Assembly (NCBI GenBank): GCA_934589225.1
Contig: CAKTNS010000034.1
Coordinates: 1-30,671, forward strand
Source of the DNA: an uncultured Oscillospiraceae bacterium
GTDB taxonomy: Bacteria; Bacillota; Clostridia; Oscillospirales; Oscillospiraceae
Reading direction: 5' to 3'
DNA length: 30,671 nucleotides
In this document: positions 21,673-28,724 of the stretch, one piece after another
Position numbering within the stretch: the stretch's first letter is position 1
Layout of the letters: each line of letters begins with the position of its first letter
Program-made: the position numbers and the translations under genes
Notes under the pieces: model-generated
The model's input: the letters and a program-made list of their open reading frames with translations, nothing else
The model's database searches: none
What the model was told of the DNA's origin: nothing

Positions 21673-22757
21673 CCCTGGAATCACTGCTTCAATCGATCGA
21701 GCCCCTGTCCAAATCTGCCATGGAGGCCGCCAAAACCCGTCAGGACGCATTGGCCAAGCCCCCGGAAAGCCTGGGCCGGCTGGAGGAACTGTCCATTCAG
21801 CTGGCGGGCATTACCGGAACCATCCATAACACCATGGATAAAACCCATCTGCTGGTTTTTGCGGCGGATAACGGCGTGGTGGAGGAAGGGGTCTCCAGTG
21901 CCCCCCAGTCTGTGACCTTGATGCAGACCATTAATCTCACCCGGGCTAAAACCGGCGCTTCCGTGCTGGCAAAACATTTTGGCGCCGGTATCACCGTGTG
22001 CGACGTGGGTGTCAATGCCCAGATCACAGAACCAAAGGTGCTGAACCGGAAAATTGCCTTCGGCACCCAGAATATTGCCAAGGGCCCGGCCATGACCCGG
22101 GAACAGGCGGAAAAAGCCATTCTCATTGGTGCGGAGCTGGCCATGCAGACGGAGGCCAACGCCATGGGTGTGGGTGAAATGGGCATTGGCAACACCACCA
22201 CCTCCTCCGCGGTGCTCTCGGTGCTGCTGGGGGCGGATGTGGAAACCGTCACAGGCCGGGGCGGCGGCATTACCGATGGAGCGTTCCTTAAAAAGAAGCA
22301 GGTCATCGCCCAGGCCATTGCCCTGAACCGACCGGACCCCAAGGACCCGGTGGATGTTCTTTGCAAGGTAGGCGGCTTTGATCTGGCCGCCATGTGCGGT
22401 GCCTTCTTAGGCGGTGCTGCCAGCCACCGGCCCATGGTCATTGACGGCTTTATTTCCGTTGTAGCGGCTCTGTGCGCCGTGCGGCTGTGCCCCACGGTGC
22501 GGGACTATCTGGTGCCCAGCCATGCTTCCTATGAGATCGGCTATAAGCTTGCCATGGAGGAGTTGGGCTTGCAGCCCATTTTCCTGCTGAATATGCGGCT
22601 GGGAGAGGGCAGCGGCTGCCCCTTGGCGTTCCAGGTTCTCAGCGCCGCCTGTGCCATTCTCAACGATATGGCAACCTTTGACCAGGCGGGCATCGATGAC
22701 GGCTACTTAGAGGAGATCCGGGAAGGGGACAAGTTTACGGTGGAGGCACCCAGATGA
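21669..22757 (+). CDS. cobT: Nicotinate-nucleotide:dimethylbenzimidazole phosphoribosyltransferase
   Basis: A 362-aa enzyme that activates a lower-ligand base (dimethylbenzimidazole or another) with nicotinate mononucleotide to give an alpha-riboside phosphate. Length matches the family. The catalytic Glu313 lies in NMRLGEGSGCPLAF; GEMGIGNTTTSSA (169-181), GRGGGITD (197-204) and VFAADNGVVEEGVSS are other active-site stretches. It is the first nucleotide-loop gene of the operon, joined to the CbiR-like gene and to cobU by 4-bp ATGA overlaps. In the proposed remodelling pathway it supplies the new lower ligand. Confidence 0.96.
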   Translation: MTLESLLQSIEPLSKSAMEAAKTRQDALAKPPESLGRLEELSIQLAGITGTIHNTMDKTHLLVFAADNGVVEEGVSSAPQSVTLMQTINLTRAKTGASVLAKHFGAGITVCDVGVNAQITEPKVLNRKIAFGTQNIAKGPAMTREQAEKAILIGAELAMQTEANAMGVGEMGIGNTTTSSAVLSVLLGADVETVTGRGGGITDGAFLKKKQVIAQAIALNRPDPKDPVDVLCKVGGFDLAAMCGAFLGGAASHRPMVIDGFISVVAALCAVRLCPTVRDYLVPSHASYEIGYKLAMEELGLQPIFLLNMRLGEGSGCPLAFQVLSAACAILNDMATFDQAGIDDGYLEEIREGDKFTVEAPR

Positions 22758-23299
22758 TCGTCTTTATTTCCGGCGGGGCCAAAAACGGAAAGTCCTCCTT
22801 TGCCCAGGACCTGGCGGTCCGCCTGGCCCGGGGGGGCAAACGGTATTATATCGCCACCATGATCCCCTGCGATGAGGAGGACCGGGACCGCATCCGCCAC
22901 CATATCGCGGACCGGGACGGCCTGGGCTTTGAGACCCTGGAGCAGGGCAGAGACATTGCCCGGTGCCTTGACCGGGCGGACCCCGGCGGCAGCTTTCTTT
23001 TGGACAGCGTGACCGCCCTGCTGCTGAATGAACTGTACCCGGACCCCTCCACCTGGAAGCTGGATCCCACCGCCCCGGACCGGTGCCAAAGGGACCTGGA
23101 AGAGCTGTGCCGGGGCGCTGCCAACATTGTGCTGGTCAGCGATTACATCTATTCCGATGCGGCAAAGTATGACCCGGAGACGGAGTGCTTCCGCCGAGGT
23201 CTTGCCCAGCTGGACCGGATGCTGGCAAAGCTGGCGGACACGGTGATCGAGGTTTCCGCCGGAAACCTGATTTTTCACAAAGGAGCGTTGCCCCAATGA
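22754..23299 (+). CDS. cobU: Adenosylcobinamide kinase / adenosylcobinamide-phosphate guanylyltransferase CobU
   Basis: A 181-aa bifunctional enzyme that phosphorylates adenosylcobinamide and transfers GMP to it. The P-loop is GGAKNGKSS (7-15). YIATMIPCDEEDRDRIRHH (32-50) matches the family YIATxxxxDxE...RIxHH; His50 corresponds to the histidine that carries GMP (His46 in Salmonella CobU). LLDSVTALLLNEL is the Walker-B-like strand. The C-terminal region is divergent: where typical CobU has VGxGVVP it reads SDYIYSDAAKYDPETECFRRGL. A second, short CobU-like protein further along the operon keeps that motif (see 24047-24415). It overlaps cobT and cobS by 4 bp each. Confidence 0.93.
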   Translation: MIVFISGGAKNGKSSFAQDLAVRLARGGKRYYIATMIPCDEEDRDRIRHHIADRDGLGFETLEQGRDIARCLDRADPGGSFLLDSVTALLLNELYPDPSTWKLDPTAPDRCQRDLEELCRGAANIVLVSDYIYSDAAKYDPETECFRRGLAQLDRMLAKLADTVIEVSAGNLIFHKGALPQ

Positions 23300-24036
23300 A
23301 GCTTTTTATTCACGCCTTTTTCATGTGCCAGTCCATGTTCTGCGCCATTCCCTGTCCCTGCAAGGTCTGGGATGAGGATGCCAGAGACAAGCTTCTCTGG
23401 TGCCTGCCTCTGGTGGGGCTGGAAATCGGTCTGGTCTGGTGGGCCCTGGGGCTGGTGTGCCGGTATTTTGGTTTGACCCAGGCCGTTACAGCCCTAGTCC
23501 TGTGCGGAGCCCCCTATTTTCTGACGGGCTTTCTGCATCTGGATGGGTTTATGGATGTGACCGACGCGGTCAAGTCTTACCGGGATTTGGAGCGCCGCCG
23601 GGAAATCCTCAAGGACTCCCATGTGGGCTCCTTTGCGGTGATCGGCTGTGTGCTGCTGATTCTGGCCCAGTTTGCCTTCTGCGTTTCCTTTAACCTCAAA
23701 ACGGATTTTCGGATGCTCCTCGTGATCCCGGTGGTCAGCCGCTGCTGCAGCGCGCTGGCAGTCAATGGTCTGCCCAAAATGACCACCAGCCAGTACGCCC
23801 GGAAAAAGGTCCGCCCGGCGGATATTTGGATTCCGATGCTGTTTCTGGCGGCGGCGCTTGCCTTTGGCTTTTCGCTGCGGTTCCGCTGCGGACTGGTCCT
23901 TGTGGTGGAGCTGGCCGTCTACGCTCTGGCGCTGCTGCGGAGCTATCGGTCCTTAGAGGGCATGAACGGAGATATTTCAGGCTATTGCCTGACCATTGGA
24001 GAGCTGGCGGCCCTGGGGGCCCTGGCCATTTTGTAA
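23296..24036 (+). CDS. cobS: Adenosylcobinamide-GDP ribazoletransferase (cobalamin synthase)
   Basis: A 246-aa polytopic membrane enzyme that joins adenosylcobinamide-GDP with alpha-ribazole (or its phosphate) to form the finished cobamide. The family motif HLDGFMDVTDA is at 81-91 (usually HLDGLADTxDG), with RRREILKDSHVGSFAVIG following. Hydrophobic segments lie at about 36-56, 65-80, 110-132, 140-158, 178-195 and 198-214. The ATG at 23296 overlaps the cobU stop; the in-frame extension upstream lies inside cobU and is rejected. The short CobU-like gene follows after 10 bp. Confidence 0.95.
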   Translation: MKLFIHAFFMCQSMFCAIPCPCKVWDEDARDKLLWCLPLVGLEIGLVWWALGLVCRYFGLTQAVTALVLCGAPYFLTGFLHLDGFMDVTDAVKSYRDLERRREILKDSHVGSFAVIGCVLLILAQFAFCVSFNLKTDFRMLLVIPVVSRCCSALAVNGLPKMTTSQYARKKVRPADIWIPMLFLAAALAFGFSLRFRCGLVLVVELAVYALALLRSYRSLEGMNGDISGYCLTIGELAALGALAIL

Positions 24037-24046
24037 GGAGGCGGCT

Positions 24047-24415
24047 ATGGAGCTGATTATTGGCGGCGCCTATCAGGGCAAGCGGGCCTTTGCCCGGGAA
24101 ATACTGGGCATCCCGGAGGAGGAGATTTTTACCTGCGCCGGAACGGAAATCGATTTTTCAAAAAAGTGCATCGATAAACTGGAGGAATATGTACTGGCCT
24201 GCATCCGCGCCGGACTGGACCCTCTGGAGCAGCTGCGGCAGCAGGATTTGTCACAGAAGGTCCTGATCTGCATGGACATGTTCTGCGGCGTGGTGCCCAT
24301 TGACGGGGAAATGCGGCTGTGGCGGCATACCACGGGCCTGGTGTGCCAGTACTTGGCAAAAGAGGCTGCGGGCATTCACCGGATGTTCTGCGGATTGGAG
24401 CAGCGTTTAAAATGA
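24047..24415 (+). CDS. Short CobU-like protein, second copy in the operon
   Basis: A 122-aa protein that begins MELIIGGAYQGKRAF, a CobU-type P-loop (GGAYQGKR, 6-13), and ends with CGVVPIDGEMRLWRHTTGLVCQYLAKEAAGIHRMFCGLEQRLK, matching the CobU C-terminus with the GVVP motif. The middle of CobU, including the RIxxH segment that carries GMP, is missing: CobU is usually about 170-190 aa. It therefore cannot be a standard guanylyltransferase; it may retain nucleotide binding, partner CobU, or be decaying. AAGGAGGCGG lies before the ATG, so it is translated in its own right. It overlaps cobC by 4 bp. Confidence 0.82.
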   Translation: MELIIGGAYQGKRAFAREILGIPEEEIFTCAGTEIDFSKKCIDKLEEYVLACIRAGLDPLEQLRQQDLSQKVLICMDMFCGVVPIDGEMRLWRHTTGLVCQYLAKEAAGIHRMFCGLEQRLK

Positions 24416-24957
24416 CAAGACTCTATCTGATCCGCCACGGAAAGACACAGGCCAACCTGGAACACCGCTACTGCGGCTCCACCGACCTGCCCCTATCGTC
24501 CCAGGGGGCAGAGGAGCTGCGGAGCCTTCACTACGACATTTCCGATGCCCGGTTTCTGACCTCCGGCATGCTGCGCACAGAGCAGACCTTGCAGCTTCTC
24601 TTCGGCCCGGTTCCCCATGAGGTACGGCCAGAATTTCGGGAAGTGGACTTTGGTATTTTCGAAATGGGGACCTATGAAGAGCTGAAAGAGGACCCGGACT
24701 ATCAAAACTGGCTTACCGGGGACAATATGGCAAACATCCCGCCTCAAGGGGAGAGCGGAAACCAGATGTGTGCCCGGGTTTTGGCGGCGCTGCCGGAATT
24801 ACAGAAAGAGAATACGGTGCTCATCACCCACGGCGGGGTCATCGCCGCCATTATGGCCCATCTGTTTCCGGAGGAAAAAAAGTCCCGCTACCAGTGGCAG
24901 CCAAGCCCAGGCCATGGATACCTGATTCAGGGAAAAAAGTACCAACCAATTTTCTGA
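24412..24957 (+). CDS. cobC: Histidine phosphatase, alpha-ribazole-phosphatase type
   Basis: A 181-aa enzyme of the phosphoglycerate-mutase-like histidine phosphatase family. The phosphohistidine motif is RHGKTQAN with His9; the second half of the site is LITHGGVIAA. EFREVDFGIFEMGTYEEL is the acid-bearing stretch. In cobamide operons such proteins dephosphorylate alpha-ribazole-5'-phosphate or the cobamide-5'-phosphate made by CobS. It is the last gene of the operon, with an ATGA start overlap. There is no terminator before the tRNA-Leu promoter 8 bp downstream, so read-through probably ends at the tRNA terminator. Confidence 0.88.
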   Translation: MTRLYLIRHGKTQANLEHRYCGSTDLPLSSQGAEELRSLHYDISDARFLTSGMLRTEQTLQLLFGPVPHEVRPEFREVDFGIFEMGTYEELKEDPDYQNWLTGDNMANIPPQGESGNQMCARVLAALPELQKENTVLITHGGVIAAIMAHLFPEEKKSRYQWQPSPGHGYLIQGKKYQPIF

Positions 24958-24964
24958 AAAGGGA

Positions 24965-24993
24965 TTGACAAATAAGGGAATATACGGTATAAT
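24965..24993 (+). promoter_or_regulatory. Promoter of tRNA-Leu
   Basis: TTGACA (24965-24970), a 17-bp spacer and TATAAT (24988-24993), a perfect sigma-A promoter. The tRNA begins 12 nt after the -10 box. Confidence 0.95.
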
Positions 24994-25005
24994 ACACAAG
25001 CGCTT

Positions 25006-25088
25006 GCGAGAGTGTTGGAATGGTAGACAAGCACGTTTGAGGTGCGTGTGGTTACGCCGTGGGGGTTCGAGTCCCCTCTCTCGCACCA
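25006..25088 (+). tRNA. tRNA-Leu(GAG)
   Basis: An 83-nt class II tRNA. GCGAGAG (25006-25012) pairs with CTCTCGC (25078-25084), A is the discriminator and CCA is encoded. The anticodon arm CACGT-TTGAGGT-GCGTG carries GAG, reading CUC/CUU. A variable arm is present (TGGTTACGCC region) and the T arm GGGGGTTCGAGTCCCC is intact. Confidence 0.95.
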
Positions 25089-25115
25089 AAAAGGAGCCCG
25101 CTGGGCTCCTTTTTT
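25088..25115 (+). terminator. Terminator of tRNA-Leu
   Basis: AAAAAGGAGCCC pairs with GGGCTCCTTTTT around a GCT loop, ending in a T run. It starts at the last base of the tRNA and probably also ends read-through from the cobamide operon. Confidence 0.92.
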
Positions 25116-25153
25116 GCATCAGTGCTCCAAAACCCGTAAAAAGGAGAAAACCC

Positions 25154-25666
25154 ATGGAACGCATTCGAAAAGTGACATACGGTGATGAAAAAGCCCTGGC
25201 CTATGTCCAGACGGAAAGTTGGAAGGCGGCATTCAAGGGGCTGATCCCCGATGAGGTACTGGTTCGTTCAACGGATTTGAATAAAGCCACGGCCATGTAT
25301 CAAAGACTGTTGGATATGGGGAAGGGGAACGGCTATATTCTGGAAATAGACGGGAAACCCCATTGCATCGCCTGGTGGGATGCAGCCCGGGACGAGGATA
25401 TGCAGGGGGCGGCGGAGCTCATCTGCATTCATTCCCTGAAGGAAAACTGGGGCAAGGGCTATGGCCACTTGATGATGGAGCGGATTCTGGAGGATGTTCA
25501 AAAGGCGGGGTATTCCCAGATCATGCTTTGGGTCTTTGACAGCAACGCCCGGGCCATCAGATTTTACAAGGCCCACGGATTTGCGGCCACCGGAAGAAAA
25601 CAGCCCGCTTTTGGAGCGCTGGAAGAACGATACATCAAGAATCTGAACAGCGAGGGCAAACAATGA
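25154..25666 (+). CDS. GNAT-family N-acetyltransferase
   Basis: A 170-aa acyltransferase. The acetyl-CoA pyrophosphate loop is KENWGKGYGHLMMERIL (the family's Q/RxxGxG/A), and SNARAIRFYKAHGFAATGRK is the typical C-terminal motif B. The N-terminal RKVTYGDEKALAYVQTESWKAAF is common in acetyltransferases of small molecules or proteins; the substrate is not known. The ATG at 25154 follows AAAAAGGAG; the in-frame extension upstream runs through the tRNA and is rejected. It overlaps rsmE by 4 bp. Confidence 0.86.
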   Translation: MERIRKVTYGDEKALAYVQTESWKAAFKGLIPDEVLVRSTDLNKATAMYQRLLDMGKGNGYILEIDGKPHCIAWWDAARDEDMQGAAELICIHSLKENWGKGYGHLMMERILEDVQKAGYSQIMLWVFDSNARAIRFYKAHGFAATGRKQPAFGALEERYIKNLNSEGKQ

Positions 25667-26388
25667 TCCGTTTTTTTGTAACTCCCGAGGAACTGACAGG
25701 CCGGTCTCATACGCTGACCGGCGAGAACGCCAAACACGCCAAGGTCCTTCGCCTGAAAACAGGGGAGGAGGTCCTGCTCTGCGACGGTCAGGGCATGGAG
25801 TGCCTGTGTACCCTGGAAGATCCGAACAAGCTGACCCTTGCTCTGGGGGAGCGGCGGAAATGCCAGAGTGAGGCGGCGGTAAGGGTCAGCGTCTATATGG
25901 CCTTTCCCAAGGCGGATAAGCTGGAACATGTGATCCAGAAGGCCACCGAGCTGGGGGCAGCGGAGATCATCGCCTTCCCTTCAGAGCGCTGTGTGTCCAG
26001 GCCGGATGAAAAGAGCATTCAAAAGAAGCTGGAGCGTTGGGGGAAAATCGCCGCCTCTGCGGCGGAGCAGTCCGGCCGGGGGGTGATTCCCAAGGTGCTG
26101 GTGTTGGGCTCCTACAATGAGGCTCTGACCCGGGCAGCCCAGGCGGAGAAGGCGCTCCTGTTCTATGAGCACGAAGATACCGTGACCCTTCACCAGGCAC
26201 TGGAACAGGGCCCCTGGTCCACTGTGAGCCTGCTTACAGGCCCGGAGGGGGGCCTGGAAGAGCGGGAAGTCTCCAAGGCATTGGAAGCTGGCCTGACGGT
26301 CTGCACTCTGGGCCGCCGCATTCTGCGTTGCGAAACGGCACCGCTGTGCGCCCTGTCCGCAGTGATGTACGCTGCCGGAGAATACTGA
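25663..26388 (+). CDS. rsmE: 16S rRNA (uracil-1498-N3)-methyltransferase RsmE
   Basis: A 241-aa SPOUT-class methyltransferase that methylates U1498 of 16S rRNA with S-adenosylmethionine. The N-terminal PUA-like domain (HTLTGENAKHAKVLRLKTGEEVLLCDGQG) is followed by the knot domain with FPKADKLEHVIQKATELGAAEIIAF, and the AdoMet-binding end LLTGPEGGLEEREV and LGRRILRCETAPLCALS. Length is normal. Translation is coupled to the GNAT gene by an ATGA overlap. A strong terminator follows. Confidence 0.96.
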   Translation: MIRFFVTPEELTGRSHTLTGENAKHAKVLRLKTGEEVLLCDGQGMECLCTLEDPNKLTLALGERRKCQSEAAVRVSVYMAFPKADKLEHVIQKATELGAAEIIAFPSERCVSRPDEKSIQKKLERWGKIAASAAEQSGRGVIPKVLVLGSYNEALTRAAQAEKALLFYEHEDTVTLHQALEQGPWSTVSLLTGPEGGLEEREVSKALEAGLTVCTLGRRILRCETAPLCALSAVMYAAGEY

Positions 26389-26396
26389 TAAATGCC

Positions 26397-26440
26397 AAGC
26401 GGCGGCGAAACGAACCAGGTTTCGCCGCCGCTTTTGGCTT
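26397..26440. terminator. Bidirectional terminator between rsmE and rlmH
   Basis: A 15-bp perfect GC-rich stem (26397-26411 with 26419-26433) around GAACCAG, followed on the plus strand by TTGGCTTTTTTA. On the minus strand the flank is less T-rich, so it is strongest for rsmE. Confidence 0.85.
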
Positions 26441-26442
26441 TT

Positions 26443-26925
26443 TTACTTATGATACCGGCTTCCGGCCTGAATGGCTTCCGCCCGGTACAGCTGTTCCAGC
26501 ACCATGATCCGTGCCAGGTGGTGGGGGAAGGTCATGGGACCCATGGACAGCCGAAAATCCGCCCGTTCCTTGACCCGAGGGGCCATGCCGAAGGAGGAGC
26601 CGATGAGGAAGCAAAGACTGCTTTTTCCGGAAAGCTTCACCTGGGCCAACTTCTGAGCGAAGGCTTCGCTGCTGAGTTCCTTCCCCTCGGGGGTAAATAC
26701 GCAGAACCAGGCCCCTTTCGGTATTTTAGAAAATATTTCCTCTGCCTCTTTTTCCAGTCCCGCGGCGATTTCTGCCGGACTGGGGGCTTCCGGAAGCCTG
26801 CATTCCGGCAGCTCCAGCAGGGTAAATTTACAGTAGCCGGAGAGCCGCTTGGCGTATTCCTGGGCGGCGGAAATATAAAACTTTTCTTTCAGTTTTCCGA
26901 TGGTGATCAGTGTGATTTCGGGCAT
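26443..26925 (-). CDS. rlmH: 23S rRNA (pseudouridine-1915-N3)-methyltransferase RlmH
   Basis: A 160-aa SPOUT methyltransferase of the full family length. It methylates pseudouridine 1915 in helix 69 of 23S rRNA on the assembled 70S ribosome. The AdoMet-binding loop is CFLIGSSFGMAP and the C-terminal knot reads SMGPMTFPHHLARIMVLEQLYRAEAI...YHK, nearly invariant in the family. The N-terminal MPEITLITIGKLKEKFY is also typical. AAAAGGAGG lies before the ATG at 26925, under its own promoter. Confidence 0.97.
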   Translation of the reverse strand: MPEITLITIGKLKEKFYISAAQEYAKRLSGYCKFTLLELPECRLPEAPSPAEIAAGLEKEAEEIFSKIPKGAWFCVFTPEGKELSSEAFAQKLAQVKLSGKSSLCFLIGSSFGMAPRVKERADFRLSMGPMTFPHHLARIMVLEQLYRAEAIQAGSRYHK

Positions 26926-26946
26926 TGCCTCTGCCTCCTTTTCTCT

Positions 26947-26975
26947 ATCATACCATATTCAGGCAGGCGGCGCAA
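26947..26975 (-). promoter_or_regulatory. Promoter of rlmH
   Basis: On the minus strand TTGCGC (26975-26970), a 17-bp spacer and an extended -10 TGGTATGAT ending at 26947. Confidence 0.75.
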
Positions 26976-27028
26976 CGGTGTATTTTTTGCCTTTATTTCG
27001 GGAATCCTGTTTTCCGGGAGGGATTTTC

Positions 27029-27178
27029 ATGAAAAAACAGAATCAAAAGAAAGTAATACCCATAATACCCCCAGAGGGAGGCAATTCAGGGGCCATCCAA
27101 ACAGACCCCCAGGGCAGCTATACAGGCCGCCCGGAGGAGCTTTGGGAAGTGCCGGTGCAGGATGCAGACGATTTGTGA
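27029..27178 (+). CDS. Small protein of 49 aa, conserved-looking, function unknown
   Basis: MKKQNQKKVIPIIPPEGG begins a 49-residue, soluble, proline-rich protein whose centre reads QTDPQGSYTGRP and whose tail is acidic (VPVQDADDL). GGGAGGG lies 5 nt before the ATG. It is convergent with spoIIID, 11 bp away, and divergent from rlmH. I do not recognise a function; small proteins with a DPxGSYTG core recur in Clostridia as far as I recall, but this cannot be checked here. Good ribosome binding site, clean coding composition and tight packing support it as real. Confidence 0.7.
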   Translation: MKKQNQKKVIPIIPPEGGNSGAIQTDPQGSYTGRPEELWEVPVQDADDL

Positions 27179-27189
27179 GCCCTTGGGGG

Positions 27190-27444
27190 CTAGGGCCCGC
27201 TGCCTTTGTATTTTCGCCTGGTAGCCAGCCCGCCCCGGATATGGCGCTGCTCCTTATTCCGGTCCAGCACCACCCGCACCTGGGTGTAAAGAGCATTGTT
27301 GCACTGCCGCAGCCGCTGGGTCAGGTCTTTGTGGACCGTGGACTTGGAAATGCCAAATTTCTTTGCCGCAGCCCGAACGGTGGCACCGGTATCGATCATG
27401 TAAAGGGCCAAATCGCAGGCCCGTTTTTCCATTTCTTCCTTCAC
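27190..27444 (-). CDS. spoIIID: Sporulation transcriptional regulator SpoIIID
   Basis: An 84-aa DNA-binding protein made in the mother cell during sporulation, where it activates and represses sigma-E and sigma-K genes. The helix-turn-helix ATVRAAAKKFGISKSTVHKDLTQRL is nearly identical to Bacillus SpoIIID, and IRGGLATRRKYKG matches the basic C-terminus. The start is GTG at 27444: GGAGGGG lies 6 nt upstream and the length then matches SpoIIID (about 90 aa). A longer in-frame version would add 46 unconserved residues. It is the clearest sign that the organism belongs to an endospore-forming lineage. Confidence 0.95.
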   Translation of the reverse strand: MKEEMEKRACDLALYMIDTGATVRAAAKKFGISKSTVHKDLTQRLRQCNNALYTQVRVVLDRNKEQRHIRGGLATRRKYKGSGP

Positions 27445-27528
27445 AGCGCTCCCCTCCATGGGTTTGTAGGACCAGAAAGTCCTTTCTCCATAATATTCTC
27501 CGGGGGAGCGCCGTATGAGTTCCGCCAC

Positions 27529-27557
27529 TTGACAGGAAAGCGGTAAAGCACTAAAAT
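27529..27557 (+). promoter_or_regulatory. Promoter of the threonine-aldolase-family gene
   Basis: TTGACA (27529-27534), a 17-bp spacer and TAAAAT (27552-27557), followed by a leader of under 20 nt before the ATG at 27582. Confidence 0.75.
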
Positions 27558-27581
27558 AATGGAAGAAATGAGGTGCTACCA

Positions 27582-28625
27582 ATGATTTACTTTAACAATG
27601 ACTATAGTGAGGGCTGCCATCCAAGAATCCTGGAGGCGCTGGCCCAAACCAATATGGAGCAGACTCCGGGCTACGGCATGGATGACCACTGTGCCAAGGC
27701 GGCCCAAAAAATCCGAAGCTTTTGCGGGGACGACACTCTGGCGGTCTACTTTCTGGTGGGCGGGACCCAGACCAATCTGACGGTGATCGATGCCGCCCTG
27801 CGGCCCCACCAGGGGGTCCTGGGCGCGGCCTCGGCCCATATCAACGTCCATGAAACCGGGGCTGTGGAAGCCACCGGCCACAAGGTTCTGTGGCTTCCCG
27901 GGGAAGGAGGAAAAATCGCGGCGGCCCGGGTCCGGGAGACGGTTCTGGCCCACCGGGCAGACAGCAGCCGCGAGCATACCGTACAGCCCAAAATGGTCTA
28001 CATCTCCAACCCCACAGAACTGGGAACCCTGTATTCCAAGAAGGAGCTTCAGGAACTCTCCGACACCTGCCGGGAACTGGGCCTTTACCTGTTTGTAGAC
28101 GGTGCCCGGCTGGGCTACGGTCTGGAAGCCGCCGGGAACGATGTGACCATGGAGGACCTGGCACGGCTCTGTGATGTGTTTTACATCGGCGGCACCAAGG
28201 TGGGAGCCCTGTTTGGGGAAGCGGTGGTGATTTCCAACCCGGAACTCAAAGAGGATTTCCGTTATCTTATCAAGCAGCACGGCGGAATGCTGGCCAAGGG
28301 GCGGCTGCTGGGCATCCAGTTTGAAACCCTTTTGGAAGACGGGCTGTATTTCCAAATTGCCCGTCAGGCGGACGTACTGGCGGACCAAATCAGAGATTGC
28401 CTCTCCGAGTGCAATGTACCGCTGCTGGTTCCGGGGACGACGAATCAGATTTTCCCCATTCTGCCGGATAGGGCCCTGGAGGAGCTTTCCAAAACCTATG
28501 CCTTCTGTGAACAGGAGCGGGTAGACGAGGGCCACCGGGCGGTGCGGTTTTGCACCAGCTGGGCAACCACCCAGGAGAACGTGGATGCCCTGTGCCGGGA
28601 TTTGAGAAGGATCCTCCAAAAGTAA
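27582..28625 (+). CDS. Threonine-aldolase-family PLP enzyme (beta-eliminating lyase fold)
   Basis: A 347-aa fold-type I PLP enzyme. The N-terminal MIYFNNDYSEGCHPRILEAL and PGYGMDDHCAKAAQKIRSF are typical of the low-specificity threonine aldolase family. The Schiff-base lysine is Lys206 (FYIGGTKVGALFGE), and Asp173 with Arg176 (FVDGARLGYG) contact the cofactor. It probably cleaves L-threonine or L-allo-threonine to glycine and acetaldehyde, though related members act on other beta-hydroxy amino acids. The ATG follows GAGGTG at 6-nt spacing; a GTG three codons upstream lies inside that site and is rejected. It is probably monocistronic. Confidence 0.88.
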   Translation: MIYFNNDYSEGCHPRILEALAQTNMEQTPGYGMDDHCAKAAQKIRSFCGDDTLAVYFLVGGTQTNLTVIDAALRPHQGVLGAASAHINVHETGAVEATGHKVLWLPGEGGKIAAARVRETVLAHRADSSREHTVQPKMVYISNPTELGTLYSKKELQELSDTCRELGLYLFVDGARLGYGLEAAGNDVTMEDLARLCDVFYIGGTKVGALFGEAVVISNPELKEDFRYLIKQHGGMLAKGRLLGIQFETLLEDGLYFQIARQADVLADQIRDCLSECNVPLLVPGTTNQIFPILPDRALEELSKTYAFCEQERVDEGHRAVRFCTSWATTQENVDALCRDLRRILQK

Positions 28626-28724
28626 AGCCGCTGTTTCAGCTGCTTTATGCCTTGATTTCTTATATTCTCACGGGAGACGGATGGTAAACAGGTAAAAAGG
28701 ACAGATTCAGAAAGGGAGTTCGGT

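Noticed and set aside
24965..25153. Extended N-terminus for the GNAT gene
   Set aside because: This stretch is the tRNA-Leu gene with its promoter and terminator; the ATG at 25154 has a good ribosome binding site.
27445..27582. Longer SpoIIID beginning with 46 extra residues, and a possible sigma-E promoter (GAATATT near 27492)
   Set aside because: The extra residues have no counterpart in SpoIIID, and the GTG at 27444 is well placed behind GGAGGGG. The -35-like GAATATT has no -10 at proper spacing.
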